A stretch of DNA of 64,000 nucleotides from Sulfuritalea sp. (GCA_023229545.1 JALNZB010000002.1:62001-126000); one strand, 5' to 3'. Shown: positions 43,217 to 51,942, counted from the stretch's first letter. Notes: generated by a model from the letters alone, not told the origin. Program-made: numbers and translations.

Positions 43217-44322
43217 ATCGCGATATCGGTCTCGGCATGATTCGCAACCTGGCGCAACGCCTGATCGCGCCGCTCGATCCGCCATTGATGATGATCGCCG
43301 GACTGCTGTTGCTGCTATCCATCGGCGTGATGGGCAGCGCCTCGCCCGAACGGCTCAACGCGCAGTTGATCAATGTTGCCGTCGCTCTGGTGGTGATGCG
43401 CATTCTGGCGCAGGTTCCGCCGCAGCGCCTGATGCATCTCGCCGTGCCGGTATATCTGGCCGGCGTACTGCTGCTGATCGCCGTTGCCCTCTTCGGCGAC
43501 GTTTCCAAGGGCGCGCGACGCTGGCTCAATCTGGGCTTCATGCGCGCGCAACCCTCCGAGTTGATGAAGATCGCCATGCCGCTGCTGCTGGCCTGGTTCT
43601 TCCAGCAGCGCGAAGCCATGCCGCGCCTGCGCGACTTTGGCATCGCCGCCCTGATCGTGCTGCTGCCGGTCGCCCTGATTGCGCGGCAACCGGATCTGGG
43701 CACGGCCATCCTGGTTCTGGCGGCCGGTTTCTACGTAATCTTCTTCGCCGGCTTGTCATGGAAGATCATCATCGGCCTGGCTGTTTCAGCGCTGGCGGCC
43801 GCACCGCTGGCGTGGAATCTGCTCCACGATTACCAGAGAAATCGCATCATCACGCTCTTCGATCCGGAGAAGGATCCGCTGGGCAAGGGCTTCCACATCA
43901 TTCAGTCGACCATCGCCATCGGCTCCGGCGGCATTTTCGGCAAGGGCTGGCGGGAGGGCACCCAGGCGCAACTGGAATTCATTCCCGAGCGCCATACCGA
44001 CTTCATCTTCGCCGTGTTCTCGGAAGAATTTGGCCTGTTCGGCAATCTGCTGCTGCTCGCGCTTTATGCCATGTTGATCGGTCGCGGGTTGATGATCGCC
44101 GCCAATGCTGCGACATTGTTTTCGCGTCTGCTGGCCAGCGCCGTCACCCTGATCTTCTTCACCTATGCCTTTGTCAATATGGGCATGGTCTCCGGCATCC
44201 TGCCGGTGGTCGGCGTACCGCTGCCCTTGATCAGTTATGGCGGCACGGCCATGGTGACGCTGTTCATCGGCATCGGCATACTCATGTCGATCCATGGTCA
44301 CAGGATGCTGGTGCAGAAGTGA
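43213..44322 (+). CDS. rodA: Peptidoglycan glycosyltransferase RodA/MrdB
   Basis: RodA polymerises glycan strands for elongation as a SEDS protein. The 369-residue protein has about ten membrane helices and the family blocks KGARRWLNLGFMRAQPSELMKIAMPLLLAWFF, ARQPDLGTAILVLAAGFYVIFFAGLSW and GVPLPLISYGGTAMVTLFIGIGILMSI. The catalytic Asp is expected in the long loop FGKGWREGTQAQLEFIPERHTDFIFAVFSEEFG. It overlaps both neighbours. Confidence 0.96.
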   Translation: MNRDIGLGMIRNLAQRLIAPLDPPLMMIAGLLLLLSIGVMGSASPERLNAQLINVAVALVVMRILAQVPPQRLMHLAVPVYLAGVLLLIAVALFGDVSKGARRWLNLGFMRAQPSELMKIAMPLLLAWFFQQREAMPRLRDFGIAALIVLLPVALIARQPDLGTAILVLAAGFYVIFFAGLSWKIIIGLAVSALAAAPLAWNLLHDYQRNRIITLFDPEKDPLGKGFHIIQSTIAIGSGGIFGKGWREGTQAQLEFIPERHTDFIFAVFSEEFGLFGNLLLLALYAMLIGRGLMIAANAATLFSRLLASAVTLIFFTYAFVNMGMVSGILPVVGVPLPLISYGGTAMVTLFIGIGILMSIHGHRMLVQK

Positions 44323-45290
44323 AGCGTTACTTGTCGCTTCTGCCGCTGCTGCTCGCCGCCTGCGGCACGCAGACGCCGCGCCCGGTTGCGGATCGCGGCG
44401 AAACGCCCGTAACCGCCGTCTCGCCAGCGCCGACTTTCAAAGGCGGGGCCGGAAAGTCCGCGTCCGCCATCAAGTACAGCGGCGGCTTCTACAAGGACGA
44501 CGGACCCGGCGACAGACCGCCGGAGGACATCGACGCCATTCCCGACGCAGTGCCCAGGGCGGAGCCACTGCATCGTTTCGCCAACAATCCGTATTCGGTG
44601 CTGGGCCGCGACTATGTGCCGCTACGCCAGATCCAGCCCTACAAGGTACGCGGCATCGGCAGTTGGTACGGTCGCAAGTTCCACGGGCAGAAGACATCCA
44701 GCGGTGAGCCCTACGACATGTACGGCATGACGGCGGCGCATCCGACCCTGCCGATCCCTTCCTATGTTCGCGTCAGCAATCCGGCCAACGGCAAATCGGT
44801 GGTGGTGCGCGTCAATGATCGCGGCCCCTTCCATTCCGACCGACTGATCGATCTGTCATGGACGGCGGCCTGGAAACTCGGCTATATCGGCGAGGGCAGC
44901 ACTTTGGTCGAAGTGGAAAGCGTGTTGCCCGGCCAGACGCTCGCCGCCGCGCCCTCGCCAGCGCAAGCGCCGCTGCGGCAAGCGACGAGCGACGAGGACC
45001 CCATCGCGCGCATGGCCGCCGCCGAGCCCGAACCGCCGCTGCCGCAGGTGCGGGACGCGCGCGGCCACTTTCTCCAGTTAGGCGCCTTCGGCAACCGCGA
45101 CAACGCCGAGGCGCTGCGCGCGCGCCTCGCGCGCGAACTCGGCGCGCTGGCGGAAAAGCTGGTGATCCAGTCCGTCGGTCAACTGTTCCGCGTCCAGCTC
45201 GGCCCGTGGCCGGACGCCGCCGCCGCACAACTGGCCGGCGGACGCTTGCGCGAAAGCCTGGGCATGACGCCGATGATCGTGCAGCGCTAA
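44319..45290 (+). CDS. rlpA: Septal ring lytic transglycosylase RlpA lipoprotein
   Basis: RlpA cleaves denuded glycan strands. The 323-residue protein has a lipoprotein signal (LLLAACGT, Cys15), a double-psi beta-barrel (GIGSWYGRKFHGQKTSSGEPYDMYGMTAAHPTLPIPSYVRV to VVVRVNDRGPF, with the conserved His and Asp), a variable linker, and a C-terminal SPOR domain (FLQLGAFGNRDNAEALRARL). The GTG at 44319 overlaps the rodA stop. The disordered stretch just after the lipid anchor, AVSPAPTF, is encoded by a dispersed-repeat copy (44415-44437). Confidence 0.95.
   Translation: MKRYLSLLPLLLAACGTQTPRPVADRGETPVTAVSPAPTFKGGAGKSASAIKYSGGFYKDDGPGDRPPEDIDAIPDAVPRAEPLHRFANNPYSVLGRDYVPLRQIQPYKVRGIGSWYGRKFHGQKTSSGEPYDMYGMTAAHPTLPIPSYVRVSNPANGKSVVVRVNDRGPFHSDRLIDLSWTAAWKLGYIGEGSTLVEVESVLPGQTLAAAPSPAQAPLRQATSDEDPIARMAAAEPEPPLPQVRDARGHFLQLGAFGNRDNAEALRARLARELGALAEKLVIQSVGQLFRVQLGPWPDAAAAQLAGGRLRESLGMTPMIVQR
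44415..44437 (-). repeat. Dispersed 22-base repeat, copy 5 (in rlpA)
   Basis: Full match. Read by rlpA as AVSPAPTF, right after the lipid anchor. Confidence 0.8.
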
Positions 45291-45325
45291 CCCGTTTTGT
45301 TTTCCAGCGCCGTGGCAAGTTTGCA

Positions 45326-45349
45326 AGAGTCGGCGCTGGCGAGACGGCG
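45326..45349 (+). repeat. Dispersed 22-base repeat, copy 6 (between rlpA and barrel gene)
   Basis: Full match, ending one base before the barrel-gene stop codon. CCAGCGCCG at 45304-45312 pairs with CGGCGCTGG inside the copy, making a hairpin between the converging genes. Confidence 0.8.
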
Positions 45350-45350
45350 G

Positions 45351-46610
45351 TCAGAAGTAGAAGCGTGCCATCAACTCCAGCTTGCGCGCGTTCTGCTTTT
45401 CGCCGAACTCGGTGCCGGCGCCGCCTTTGAGCCACGTGGCGCGCAGGCGCAGGTCGAGGTTGGTGACGCCGGTGTAGAGCAGTTCCGGCGTGAAGGAATA
45501 GCTGCCGTCGTCGAGATTGGCGATCACGGTCGCCGAGGGCGTGAAATATACGATGTCGAAGGGTTCCTTCTGGCTGGCGCGCAGGTAGAGGTAACGCTCG
45601 CCGGCGTTGGCGCGACCATAGGATTGGCTCATCTGCCGCGCCTTGGCGAGCAGCGCCGCATTGCCGCTGTCGACCAGCGCGTGGAAATCGGCGAGCTGAC
45701 TTTTCGTGTAGCCCATGCCATTGCGGTAATACTCGGCGAGCCAAGTGGTGTCGTTTTCGGTCAGGTAGCGCAGGCCGAGCAGATAACTTGTCGCGTCGCG
45801 GGTCTCGCTGCTGACGTTGCCGGCGGCGTCGATGCGGCGGGTTTCGACATCGCGTGTTCGCGCCCATTCACCATGAATTTCCAGCGCGCTGGTCAGGTTG
45901 CGCGAGAAGTCGATGCCGACGCGCGGCGTGCGACTGCCGCCGCCGAGCCAAGTGAAGTCGATGTCGGTGTCGAGGTAGAGCAGGTAGAGTTTGGCGGCGG
46001 CGTTGAGACGATTGGGTTGACCGAAGTCGCTGTTGCTCTGGTTGCCGACCGGCAGCAAAACCGGGGTGAAGGCCACGGTCTTGAGGTCGCCGCCAAGTAC
46101 ATCCGTAAAGTTGCGGATGAAGTCGGCCGCGACCATCGTGTAACCCTCGCGCGCCAGTTCGACATCGTTGGGGTCCTTCGACCGCTCGACGAAGCCGACC
46201 GGATTCCAGGCGTAGCCCTTGCCCCATTTCAAGGCCAGCTTGCCGATGTCGAGCGTGAAGCCGGGGTCGGGCTTGAACGATGCGTAGGCCTCGTCAAAAC
46301 GATTGATGCGCTCGCTGCTCAGATCGTCGCGGCGCACCTCGGCGTCGGCGCTCAGCTTGAAGGTGGCGATGCCTTGCGTGAGCTTGGCGTTCAGCTTGAG
46401 CGTGGCGGTGTTGCGATCGAGCGTGCTGCGGTCGAGGCCGTTCAACGCGTAGAAGGAGCCATCGCGATTCAGCCAGGCGCGCTCGGTCTTGAGTTCGAAA
46501 TAGCCGCCGAACTCGAAGGGCTTCTTCTCGAACTCGGCGGCGTCGAACTTGAACTCCTCCGCCTGGACAACGCCTGCCAGCAGGCTGGCGAGGAGCCACG
46601 CACTTTTCAC
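45351..46610 (-). CDS. Putative outer-membrane beta-barrel protein of an ABC/lipid-sorting operon
   Basis: This 419-residue exported protein (signal MKSAWLLASLLAGVVQA) is rich in alternating aromatic strands (FGGYFELKTERAWLNRD, YLLGLRYLTENDTTWLAEYY) and ends in Phe (LELMARFYF). Both are hallmarks of outer-membrane beta barrels. I cannot name the family. The GTG at 46610 overlaps the stop of the lipoprotein-sorting-like gene. Its own stop lies immediately next to a dispersed-repeat copy. It is the terminal gene of a four-gene unit (ATPase, permease, LolA-like, barrel) that looks like an envelope-spanning transport system. Confidence 0.7.
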   Translation of the reverse strand: MKSAWLLASLLAGVVQAEEFKFDAAEFEKKPFEFGGYFELKTERAWLNRDGSFYALNGLDRSTLDRNTATLKLNAKLTQGIATFKLSADAEVRRDDLSSERINRFDEAYASFKPDPGFTLDIGKLALKWGKGYAWNPVGFVERSKDPNDVELAREGYTMVAADFIRNFTDVLGGDLKTVAFTPVLLPVGNQSNSDFGQPNRLNAAAKLYLLYLDTDIDFTWLGGGSRTPRVGIDFSRNLTSALEIHGEWARTRDVETRRIDAAGNVSSETRDATSYLLGLRYLTENDTTWLAEYYRNGMGYTKSQLADFHALVDSGNAALLAKARQMSQSYGRANAGERYLYLRASQKEPFDIVYFTPSATVIANLDDGSYSFTPELLYTGVTNLDLRLRATWLKGGAGTEFGEKQNARKLELMARFYF

Positions 46611-47344
46611 TTGCGTAAATCTTCGACGCGCGGCAGGTAGTTGAGCGAGAACACCTCGTCGGGGAAATTGCGCTTCTTGATCTGCGCGTAGAGCATCACC
46701 GACTTGTAACCCTTGTACAGCGGGCTGTCGGTTTCCAGCGTCGCCGGGCGCCGGATGCCGCCGCCGAAATCCTTGATGTCCGCAAAGCGCAGCGTCTTGA
46801 TCAGCATGCCGCTGGCGGCGTAGCACTCGATGGTGACGGGCAGCAGCGCCTTCTTGTCCACCCACATCTTCAGCTTGTCGTAGGCCACCTCGCCGGTCTT
46901 GGCCTTGAGCTTGAGGAGGTAACGATCCTTCTCCTCCTCGGCGGACTCGACTGCGTATTCCTCGGTGTAGTCGATGCGCAGGATGTCGGCATTGTTGAAG
47001 ACGCCGCCGGTCACCGATTGCAGGCTGGTGATGCGCATCGGCTTGCCCACCTCGGGGATGTAGAGCCACATGTTGTCGCCCAGGCGTAGCGTGGCGCGGC
47101 CCTTGTCGCTCGGCGGCGCGAGGAAGAGGGCGACGATCTTGTCGCGGCCCTTCTTCACCGAATACAGCACGAACTCCTTCTTCTTGCCGTCCGGCTCGAT
47201 GTTGATGAGCTTCCTCAGCATTTCGTAGGACTCGGGTTCGAGGTTGCGATCCACCTTCTTCAGCAGGGCGGCGCCGTCGAGCGCCGGGGCGGACATGACC
47301 GGCAGCGCAATCAGGCACAACAGCAGGGAAAGAATTTTCTTCAT
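46607..47344 (-). CDS. Outer-membrane lipoprotein-sorting-like protein
   Basis: This 245-residue periplasmic protein (signal MKKILSLLLCLIALPVMSA) has the LolA/LppX-like pattern: LINIEPDGKKKEFVLYSVKKGRDKIVALFLAPPSDKGRATLRLGDNMWLYIPEVGKPMRI, then KLKMWVDKKALLPVTIECYAASGMLIKTLRF. Such proteins bind lipid or lipoprotein acyl chains. It lies between an FtsX-type permease (ten bases upstream) and the barrel protein (overlap). The operon suggests transfer of a hydrophobic cargo across the periplasm. Confidence 0.82.
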   Translation of the reverse strand: MKKILSLLLCLIALPVMSAPALDGAALLKKVDRNLEPESYEMLRKLINIEPDGKKKEFVLYSVKKGRDKIVALFLAPPSDKGRATLRLGDNMWLYIPEVGKPMRITSLQSVTGGVFNNADILRIDYTEEYAVESAEEEKDRYLLKLKAKTGEVAYDKLKMWVDKKALLPVTIECYAASGMLIKTLRFADIKDFGGGIRRPATLETDSPLYKGYKSVMLYAQIKKRNFPDEVFSLNYLPRVEDLRK

Positions 47345-47354
47345 GGCAGGCTTC

Positions 47355-48602
47355 CTATACGTGACGCAGGGCGCTGATCGGGTCCATGCGCGAGGCCTTC
47401 CACGCCGGTTGCAGGCTGGCGATGACGGCGACGACGACGACTAGCGCGGCGATGGTCAGCACGTCGCCGGCGGCGATGGTCGGCGCCATCACCAGGTTCT
47501 GCTGTTGGCCGAAATTGAAGGTCGGCTTCCAGACATTGATGCCGAAGATGGCGGCGAGACTCAGCAGCATGCCCGTCACGGTGCCGGCCAGCCCAAGCAT
47601 CAGCCCCTCGGCGAGGAACAGCGAGAGGATGCGCGACGGCGGCGTGCCGATGGCGGCGATGGTGCCGATCTCGCGGATGCGCTCGAACACCGCCATGATC
47701 ATCACGTTCATCACGGCGACCAGCACGATGGAGACCAGCATGATTTTGATGAACAGGGTCATCAGGTCGATCATCCGCGCCAGATTGGCGAAGGGCGAGA
47801 GGTCGGCCCAGGAGTGCACTTCGAGCGCCGGCTTGCCTTCCTTGTTGGTCAGGCCCTCCAGCGCCTGCTTGATCTGCCCGTTGGTCCGCTCCAGCCGCGA
47901 GAAGTCCTTGAGCCGCACGGCGATCTCGCTGACTTCGGCTTCCGTCATGCGCAGCAGCTCGCGGGCGTCGTCGATGTGCACGTAGCCGTCACGCCCGCCC
48001 GGCCCGGTGACGCCTTCCAGGATGCCGCGGATGACGAAGGTCTTGCCATTGACCGAGCCGTCGCGGTTGGTCGCCACGACGACGACCGTGTCGCCGACCC
48101 CGGTCTTCATGCCGCGCGCCAGCAACAGCGGAATGACGATCTGGCCGCGGCCGACCAGCGCCCCGGCTTTCTCGCCATCGACCATGCGACCGGGCAGCAG
48201 CGGCGTGGTCGCCGCCTCCCGCGCCGGGTCGATGCCATTGACGCGAATGCTGGTGGTCTCGGCGAAGTTGCTGAACATGCCGCCGAACTTGACGCGCGGC
48301 GACCAGGTTTCGACGGCCGGATTCTGCTTCAGCGCCTCTTCCACCTTGGCCACCATTTGCGGCTTCATGTTGAGGTTGAGCGGCAGGTTGTCGATGGAGG
48401 CGACGTAACCCTTGCGATGCACTTGCAGGTGGCCGAGCACCGAGTCGGTGATCTGGCCCACCATCATCGACTTGAAGGAGCCGGCGACGGCGATGAACAG
48501 CAGCACCGCAAGCATGCCGATGACGATCAGCAGGAGCGTCAGCAGGGTGCGGCGGCGATAGCGCAACAGGTTGCGGCTGGCGATGGCGAGAACGTCAAAC
48601 AT
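47355..48602 (-). CDS. FtsX/MacB/LolC-type ABC transporter permease
   Basis: This 415-residue permease has the FtsX topology. One helix near the start (LLRYRRRTLLTLLLIVIGMLAVLLFIAVAGSF) is followed by a periplasmic domain of about 220 residues and three C-terminal helices, including VFERIREIGTIAAIGTPPSRILSLFLAEGLMLGLAGTVTGMLLSL. LFIKIMLVSIVLVAVMNVMIMAVFERIREIGTI is the conserved coupling region. It overlaps the ATPase gene by eight bases. This is the mechanotransmission type of ABC transporter. Its cargo is unknown. Confidence 0.9.
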   Translation of the reverse strand: MFDVLAIASRNLLRYRRRTLLTLLLIVIGMLAVLLFIAVAGSFKSMMVGQITDSVLGHLQVHRKGYVASIDNLPLNLNMKPQMVAKVEEALKQNPAVETWSPRVKFGGMFSNFAETTSIRVNGIDPAREAATTPLLPGRMVDGEKAGALVGRGQIVIPLLLARGMKTGVGDTVVVVATNRDGSVNGKTFVIRGILEGVTGPGGRDGYVHIDDARELLRMTEAEVSEIAVRLKDFSRLERTNGQIKQALEGLTNKEGKPALEVHSWADLSPFANLARMIDLMTLFIKIMLVSIVLVAVMNVMIMAVFERIREIGTIAAIGTPPSRILSLFLAEGLMLGLAGTVTGMLLSLAAIFGINVWKPTFNFGQQQNLVMAPTIAAGDVLTIAALVVVVAVIASLQPAWKASRMDPISALRHV

Positions 48603-49296
48603 GGCTGCCTCCGTTTTGCAGGCGCCCGTCTTCGAGCGTGAAAGTGGTTTCGGCCTCGCCCATGATCTTCGGATCGTGGGTGGAGAAGACGAAGGTGGTG
48701 CCGAAATCGTCGCGCATTTTCTTCATCAGTTCGAGGATGCGGTAGGCGGTATCGTGGTCGAGGTTGGCCGTCGGCTCGTCGGCCAGCACCAGCTTGGGCT
48801 GGCTCACCAGCGCGCGGGCGACGGCGACGCGCTGCTTCTGTCCGCCGGAAATCTGGTCCGGCCGCTTGTCGGCCTGGTCCGTCATGCCCACGGCGTCGAG
48901 CAGGCGCAGCACCCGCGCGCGGCGCTTTTCCGCCGGCCATTTATTGCCATCGAGCTGCACCATGCGCAGCGGATACTCGACGTTCTCGAAGACGGTGAGC
49001 ACGGGAATCAGGTTGAAGTCCTGGAAGATGAAGCCGATGTTCTCACCGCGAAAGCGCGCGGCGGCGCGACGGTCCAGCGTCGCAATGTCGGTGTCGAGCA
49101 CCTTCAACGTGCCGGAGGTCGGATGGTCGAGGCAGCCGATCAGGTTGAGCAAGGTACTCTTGCCGCTGCCCGAGGGGCCGACGAAGGCGACGAAGGACGA
49201 AGCCGCGATGGCGAAATTGACGCCCTTGATTGCCGGCACGTCGATGTCGCCGACGCGGTAGGTCTTGGTCAAATTGCTTGCGGTGACGAGGCCCAT
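48595..49296 (-). CDS. LolD/MacB-type ABC transporter ATPase
   Basis: The 233-residue ATPase has Walker A GPSGSGKSTLLN, Q-loop IFQDFNLIPVLTVFENVEYPL, signature ISGGQKQRVAVARAL and Walker B LVLADEPTANLD, as in LolD. It is the first gene of the unit ATPase-permease-LolA-like-barrel and starts 12 bases after the stop of the DUF4395 gene, so the transcript may begin further upstream. Confidence 0.93.
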   Translation of the reverse strand: MGLVTASNLTKTYRVGDIDVPAIKGVNFAIAASSFVAFVGPSGSGKSTLLNLIGCLDHPTSGTLKVLDTDIATLDRRAAARFRGENIGFIFQDFNLIPVLTVFENVEYPLRMVQLDGNKWPAEKRRARVLRLLDAVGMTDQADKRPDQISGGQKQRVAVARALVSQPKLVLADEPTANLDHDTAYRILELMKKMRDDFGTTFVFSTHDPKIMGEAETTFTLEDGRLQNGGSHV

Positions 49297-49308
49297 TTCA
49301 GCGGCCCT

Positions 49309-50043
49309 TCATTTGCAGTTGTTGTGCAGCTTCCACTTCTCGGCGTGGCCCATGGCTACCGCAAAGGCTGGCGGCGTGCAGCGATCTTCGCCGCCGGGTG
49401 CGGCGCTAATCGGGGCGACTGCGGCAACCGTGTCCATGGCGGGGAAGCTCCGCTGGCCGACGACCCCGATCAGCGCCAGAAACACCACCACAATCGCCGT
49501 GCCGCCAGCGCCGACTTTCTGGCTGGCGTGGGGCGTGAAGACTTCGCACGCTCCGCCGGAGCAGTGTTGCGCCTGCCGGCTCGAAATGGCGTTGTAAATC
49601 TTGCAACCGATGCAGATGCCGAAAGCGCTCTCGAAGAACATCAGGGTCAGGCAGGTGGCGCAGACCAGCATGTTGATTGGCCCGATCACGTTGTTGATCA
49701 CGATCAGCCAGAGCATGGTTATGGCCAGCCCCCATCCGATCGCCCAGGCAAAGCGCTTCTGCGGCGCCCCGGTCCATTCCGGCACTTGCTTGCGCGTGGC
49801 GAAGCGACCGAGGATCATGCTCGGCGAGTATTTCGGATTGATGAAAATGCGGATCGTGAAGTCGATCAGGAAGGCGATGACGAAAATCTTGGTTGGACGG
49901 AAATTGCCCATGAACCACGCGTTGGCAAACGTCATCATGGCAAAAACGAAGAGGATGCCGGCGGCGGCTCGCACCTCGCGCTCGTTCAACACCGGCACAT
50001 CGTAGCCGGGCACCGTTTCGCCAAAACCTGTTATTTGCATCAT
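49309..50043 (-). CDS. DUF4395-like membrane protein
   Basis: This 244-residue protein has an opening VRAAAGILFVFAMMTFANAWFMG and FVIAFLIDFTIRIFINPKYSPSMILGRFATRK that match DUF4395 (membrane) proteins. It also contains CxxC (FGICIGCKIYN), as seen in this family. After the fourth helix the sequence QKVGAGGTAIVV is encoded by a dispersed-repeat copy (49496-49518) and leads into another helix. The tail is long and poorly conserved. ATGs at 50043 and 50040 are adjacent, with a GGGGG ribosome site. It precedes the ABC operon. Confidence 0.75.
   Translation of the reverse strand: MMQITGFGETVPGYDVPVLNEREVRAAAGILFVFAMMTFANAWFMGNFRPTKIFVIAFLIDFTIRIFINPKYSPSMILGRFATRKQVPEWTGAPQKRFAWAIGWGLAITMLWLIVINNVIGPINMLVCATCLTLMFFESAFGICIGCKIYNAISSRQAQHCSGGACEVFTPHASQKVGAGGTAIVVVFLALIGVVGQRSFPAMDTVAAVAPISAAPGGEDRCTPPAFAVAMGHAEKWKLHNNCK
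49496..49518 (-). repeat. Dispersed 22-base repeat, copy 7 (in DUF4395-like gene)
   Basis: Full match. Read as KVGAGGTA. Confidence 0.8.
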
Positions 50044-50093
50044 GCACCCCCGTTACGATTCACTAAAGTGTATTTCGGCACAAAGCTGCCAGC

Positions 50094-50116
50094 GCCGTGT
50101 TGCCAGCGCCGACTTT
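50094..50116 (-). repeat. Dispersed 22-base repeat, copy 8 (intergenic)
   Basis: Near-full match with one change after the core. It faces copy 9 as an inverted pair 72 bases apart. Confidence 0.75.
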
Positions 50117-50188
50117 ACTGCATCGCCGCAGCACATGAACGGGAAAGTCCTTCGCGATTTGTTTTTCAGCCCTCGCCGCCAGCGGCCA

Positions 50189-50212
50189 AGAGTCGGCGCT
50201 GGCGGCACGGCG
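50189..50212 (+). repeat. Dispersed 22-base repeat, copy 9 (intergenic)
   Basis: Full match. Right member of the inverted pair upstream of the TauE-type gene. Confidence 0.8.
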
Positions 50213-50384
50213 ACGATAGTTCAGGGTCGTTCATGCGAGGCTCCCGCAAGGCTACGCCGAGGTAAACGAAGCCGATATGAAAAAGATGCTGTCGAGAGTC
50301 TGCCGGTCGAACGATCAAGACGGCACTAAGCTCTGCCGCCGCTGGCGGCGCCGCTTCACCAACGAATCGCCCGGGTTTTCTGGC

Positions 50385-51227
50385 ATGATGCCGGCCATGC
50401 TTTTTGAAATCTCCGGTATCACCGTTCCGCTCTGGCTGCCGCCGCTGGTGGCGTTTGTCATATCGTTCTTTACCTCCATGGTCGGCGTCTCGGGCGCGTT
50501 CCTGCTGCTGCCGTTCCAGATGAGCGTGCTCGGCTATGTCGCGCCTTCGGTGTCGGCGACCAATCTCGTTTTCAATCTGGTGGCGATTCCCAGCGGCGTC
50601 TGGCGTTACGTCCGCGAGAAGCGCATGGATTGGCGTCTGGCCTGGGTCATCGCCGCCGGCACGCTGCCGGGACTGCTGGCGGGCTGGTGGCTGCGCGTGC
50701 ATTGGCTGCTGGACCCGCGCCTGTTCAAGCTGTTTGTCGGCCTGGTGCTGCTGGCGCTGGCCATTCGCCTGTCGCTGAAGAAAACCGGCGCCGCCTCAAG
50801 CGCGTCGGCGGCGACTGCGGCAAATGGCGGCCAGCGGCTACTGCCGATTTTTGCCATAGCGCTGGTGATTGGCGTCATCGGCGGCGCCTACGGCATCGGC
50901 GGCGGCTCGATCATGGCGCCGGTGCTGGTCGCCGTTTTTTGTATGTCGGTGCATAACGTGGCGGGCGCGGCCTTGTTCGGCACGCTGGTCACGTCCGTTG
51001 CGGGCGTGGCGCTGTATCAGTTTCTGCCGGCGCCGCCGGGCATCGAGACGCGACCCGATTGGGCGCTGGGCATCCTCTTCGGACTGGGTGGCGCGGCGGG
51101 CATGTATGTCGGCGCGCGGACGCAGAAGCTGGTGCGGCAGCGCACGCTCGAACTCGGCATTGCGCTGGTGCTTATGCTATTGGCTGGCGGCTATGTGATT
51201 GGATACGTACTCGGCGCTGTTCGCTGA
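50385..51227 (+). CDS. TauE/SafE-family sulfite exporter-like permease
   Basis: This protein is about 280 residues with eight membrane helices and the TauE/SafE pattern. FFTSMVGVSGAFLLLPFQMSVLGY is the first half motif, and IGVIGGAYGIGGGSIMAPVLVAVFCMSVHNVAGAALFGTLVTSVAGV the second. The family exports sulfite, sulfoacetate and similar anions. The exact cargo here is unknown. ATGs at 50385, 50388 and 50397 are all possible and none has a strong ribosome site. The longer frame starting at 50277 is Arg-rich and unlikely. It converges with the next gene, with one base between the stops. Confidence 0.88.
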   Translation: MMPAMLFEISGITVPLWLPPLVAFVISFFTSMVGVSGAFLLLPFQMSVLGYVAPSVSATNLVFNLVAIPSGVWRYVREKRMDWRLAWVIAAGTLPGLLAGWWLRVHWLLDPRLFKLFVGLVLLALAIRLSLKKTGAASSASAATAANGGQRLLPIFAIALVIGVIGGAYGIGGGSIMAPVLVAVFCMSVHNVAGAALFGTLVTSVAGVALYQFLPAPPGIETRPDWALGILFGLGGAAGMYVGARTQKLVRQRTLELGIALVLMLLAGGYVIGYVLGAVR

Positions 51228-51228
51228 G

Positions 51229-51807
51229 TCATCTGCACTTGGCGATTTCGGCATCCGACATGACCGGCTTGATGACGCAGCGCCGTTCAAGTTCCGCCTG
51301 CAAGCGCAGTTGTTCCTTCTTTTTCTTTTCCAGGGCGAGGCGAGTCGCTTCCTGCTTGCGATCATCCTCAGCCTGGTTGGCGAGGCGTTCCATTTCCTCG
51401 CGCTTGCGATCTTCCTCCGCCTTGCGCTTTTCGTCGGCCAGTTTCGCCAGTTCGACCTGCTGATTTTGCTTTTCTGTCTGCCGTTGCTGTTCTTCCGGGG
51501 ATATTTTTTCGGCTGCGGCTGCGGCTGCGCCGGCCGAACCGGCGGCCACGCCGACTGCCGCGCCAGCGACAGCCGCCGCTGCGGTCGAACCGCCACCGCC
51601 TGACGAAGAACCGCTGCCGGTGGAAATCCTGACGGCGACCCCCTTGCCGACCTCGGACGCTGTTTGCTCCTTGGTGCTGACTTTCTTGCTGGCGGCGGAA
51701 GACGCCGAGGACGCCCCGCGGCTGCCGACACGGGCAGCATCGCTGGCACTGGAAAGCGTCACCAGCATCGTTGCGACGATTGCATAAACTCCGATTTTGG
51801 CCTTCAT
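51229..51807 (-). CDS. Exported low-complexity and coiled-coil protein
   Basis: This 192-residue protein has a signal peptide (MKAKIGVYAIVATMLVTLSSASDA) and a Ser/Gly/Ala-rich middle (GSGSSSGGGGSTAAAAVAGAAVG). A Glu/Lys/Arg coiled coil (about 105-175) follows, and the short tail has two cysteines (RRCVIKPVMSDAEIAKCR). A GGAGA ribosome site precedes the ATG at 51807. Architecture resembles the pyrE-linked coiled-coil protein at 17756, but sequence similarity is only compositional. The function is unknown. Confidence 0.75.
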   Translation of the reverse strand: MKAKIGVYAIVATMLVTLSSASDAARVGSRGASSASSAASKKVSTKEQTASEVGKGVAVRISTGSGSSSGGGGSTAAAAVAGAAVGVAAGSAGAAAAAAEKISPEEQQRQTEKQNQQVELAKLADEKRKAEEDRKREEMERLANQAEDDRKQEATRLALEKKKKEQLRLQAELERRCVIKPVMSDAEIAKCR

Positions 51808-51866
51808 GGCTTCTCCGCTGAAAGTGGCTTCAGGCGAAAGACTAGCCGGAACGGCGCGCGGATTCA

Positions 51867-51896
51867 AGTCGTGGCGAGTCGTGGTGAGTCGTGGTG
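51867..51896. repeat. Three tandem 10-base repeats upstream of the low-complexity protein gene
   Basis: AGTCGTGGCG, AGTCGTGGTG and AGTCGTGGTG follow one another without gaps, 60 bases upstream of the start at 51807. One helical turn per unit could present a repeated protein-binding face. It may equally be slippage. Confidence 0.6.
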
Positions 51897-51942
51897 TTGC
51901 GATGTCAATCCAGAATGGAAATGTTCCCCGATGATGCGATCG

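Larger units (their letters stand above)
50044..50384. other. 341-base non-coding stretch with an inverted pair of the dispersed repeat
   Basis: This region separates the divergent DUF4395 and TauE genes. It holds two dispersed-repeat copies facing each other (50094-50116 and 50189-50212), 72 bases apart, which could fold into one long hairpin. Promoters for both genes must lie here, but I see no convincing hexamers. Confidence 0.7.
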
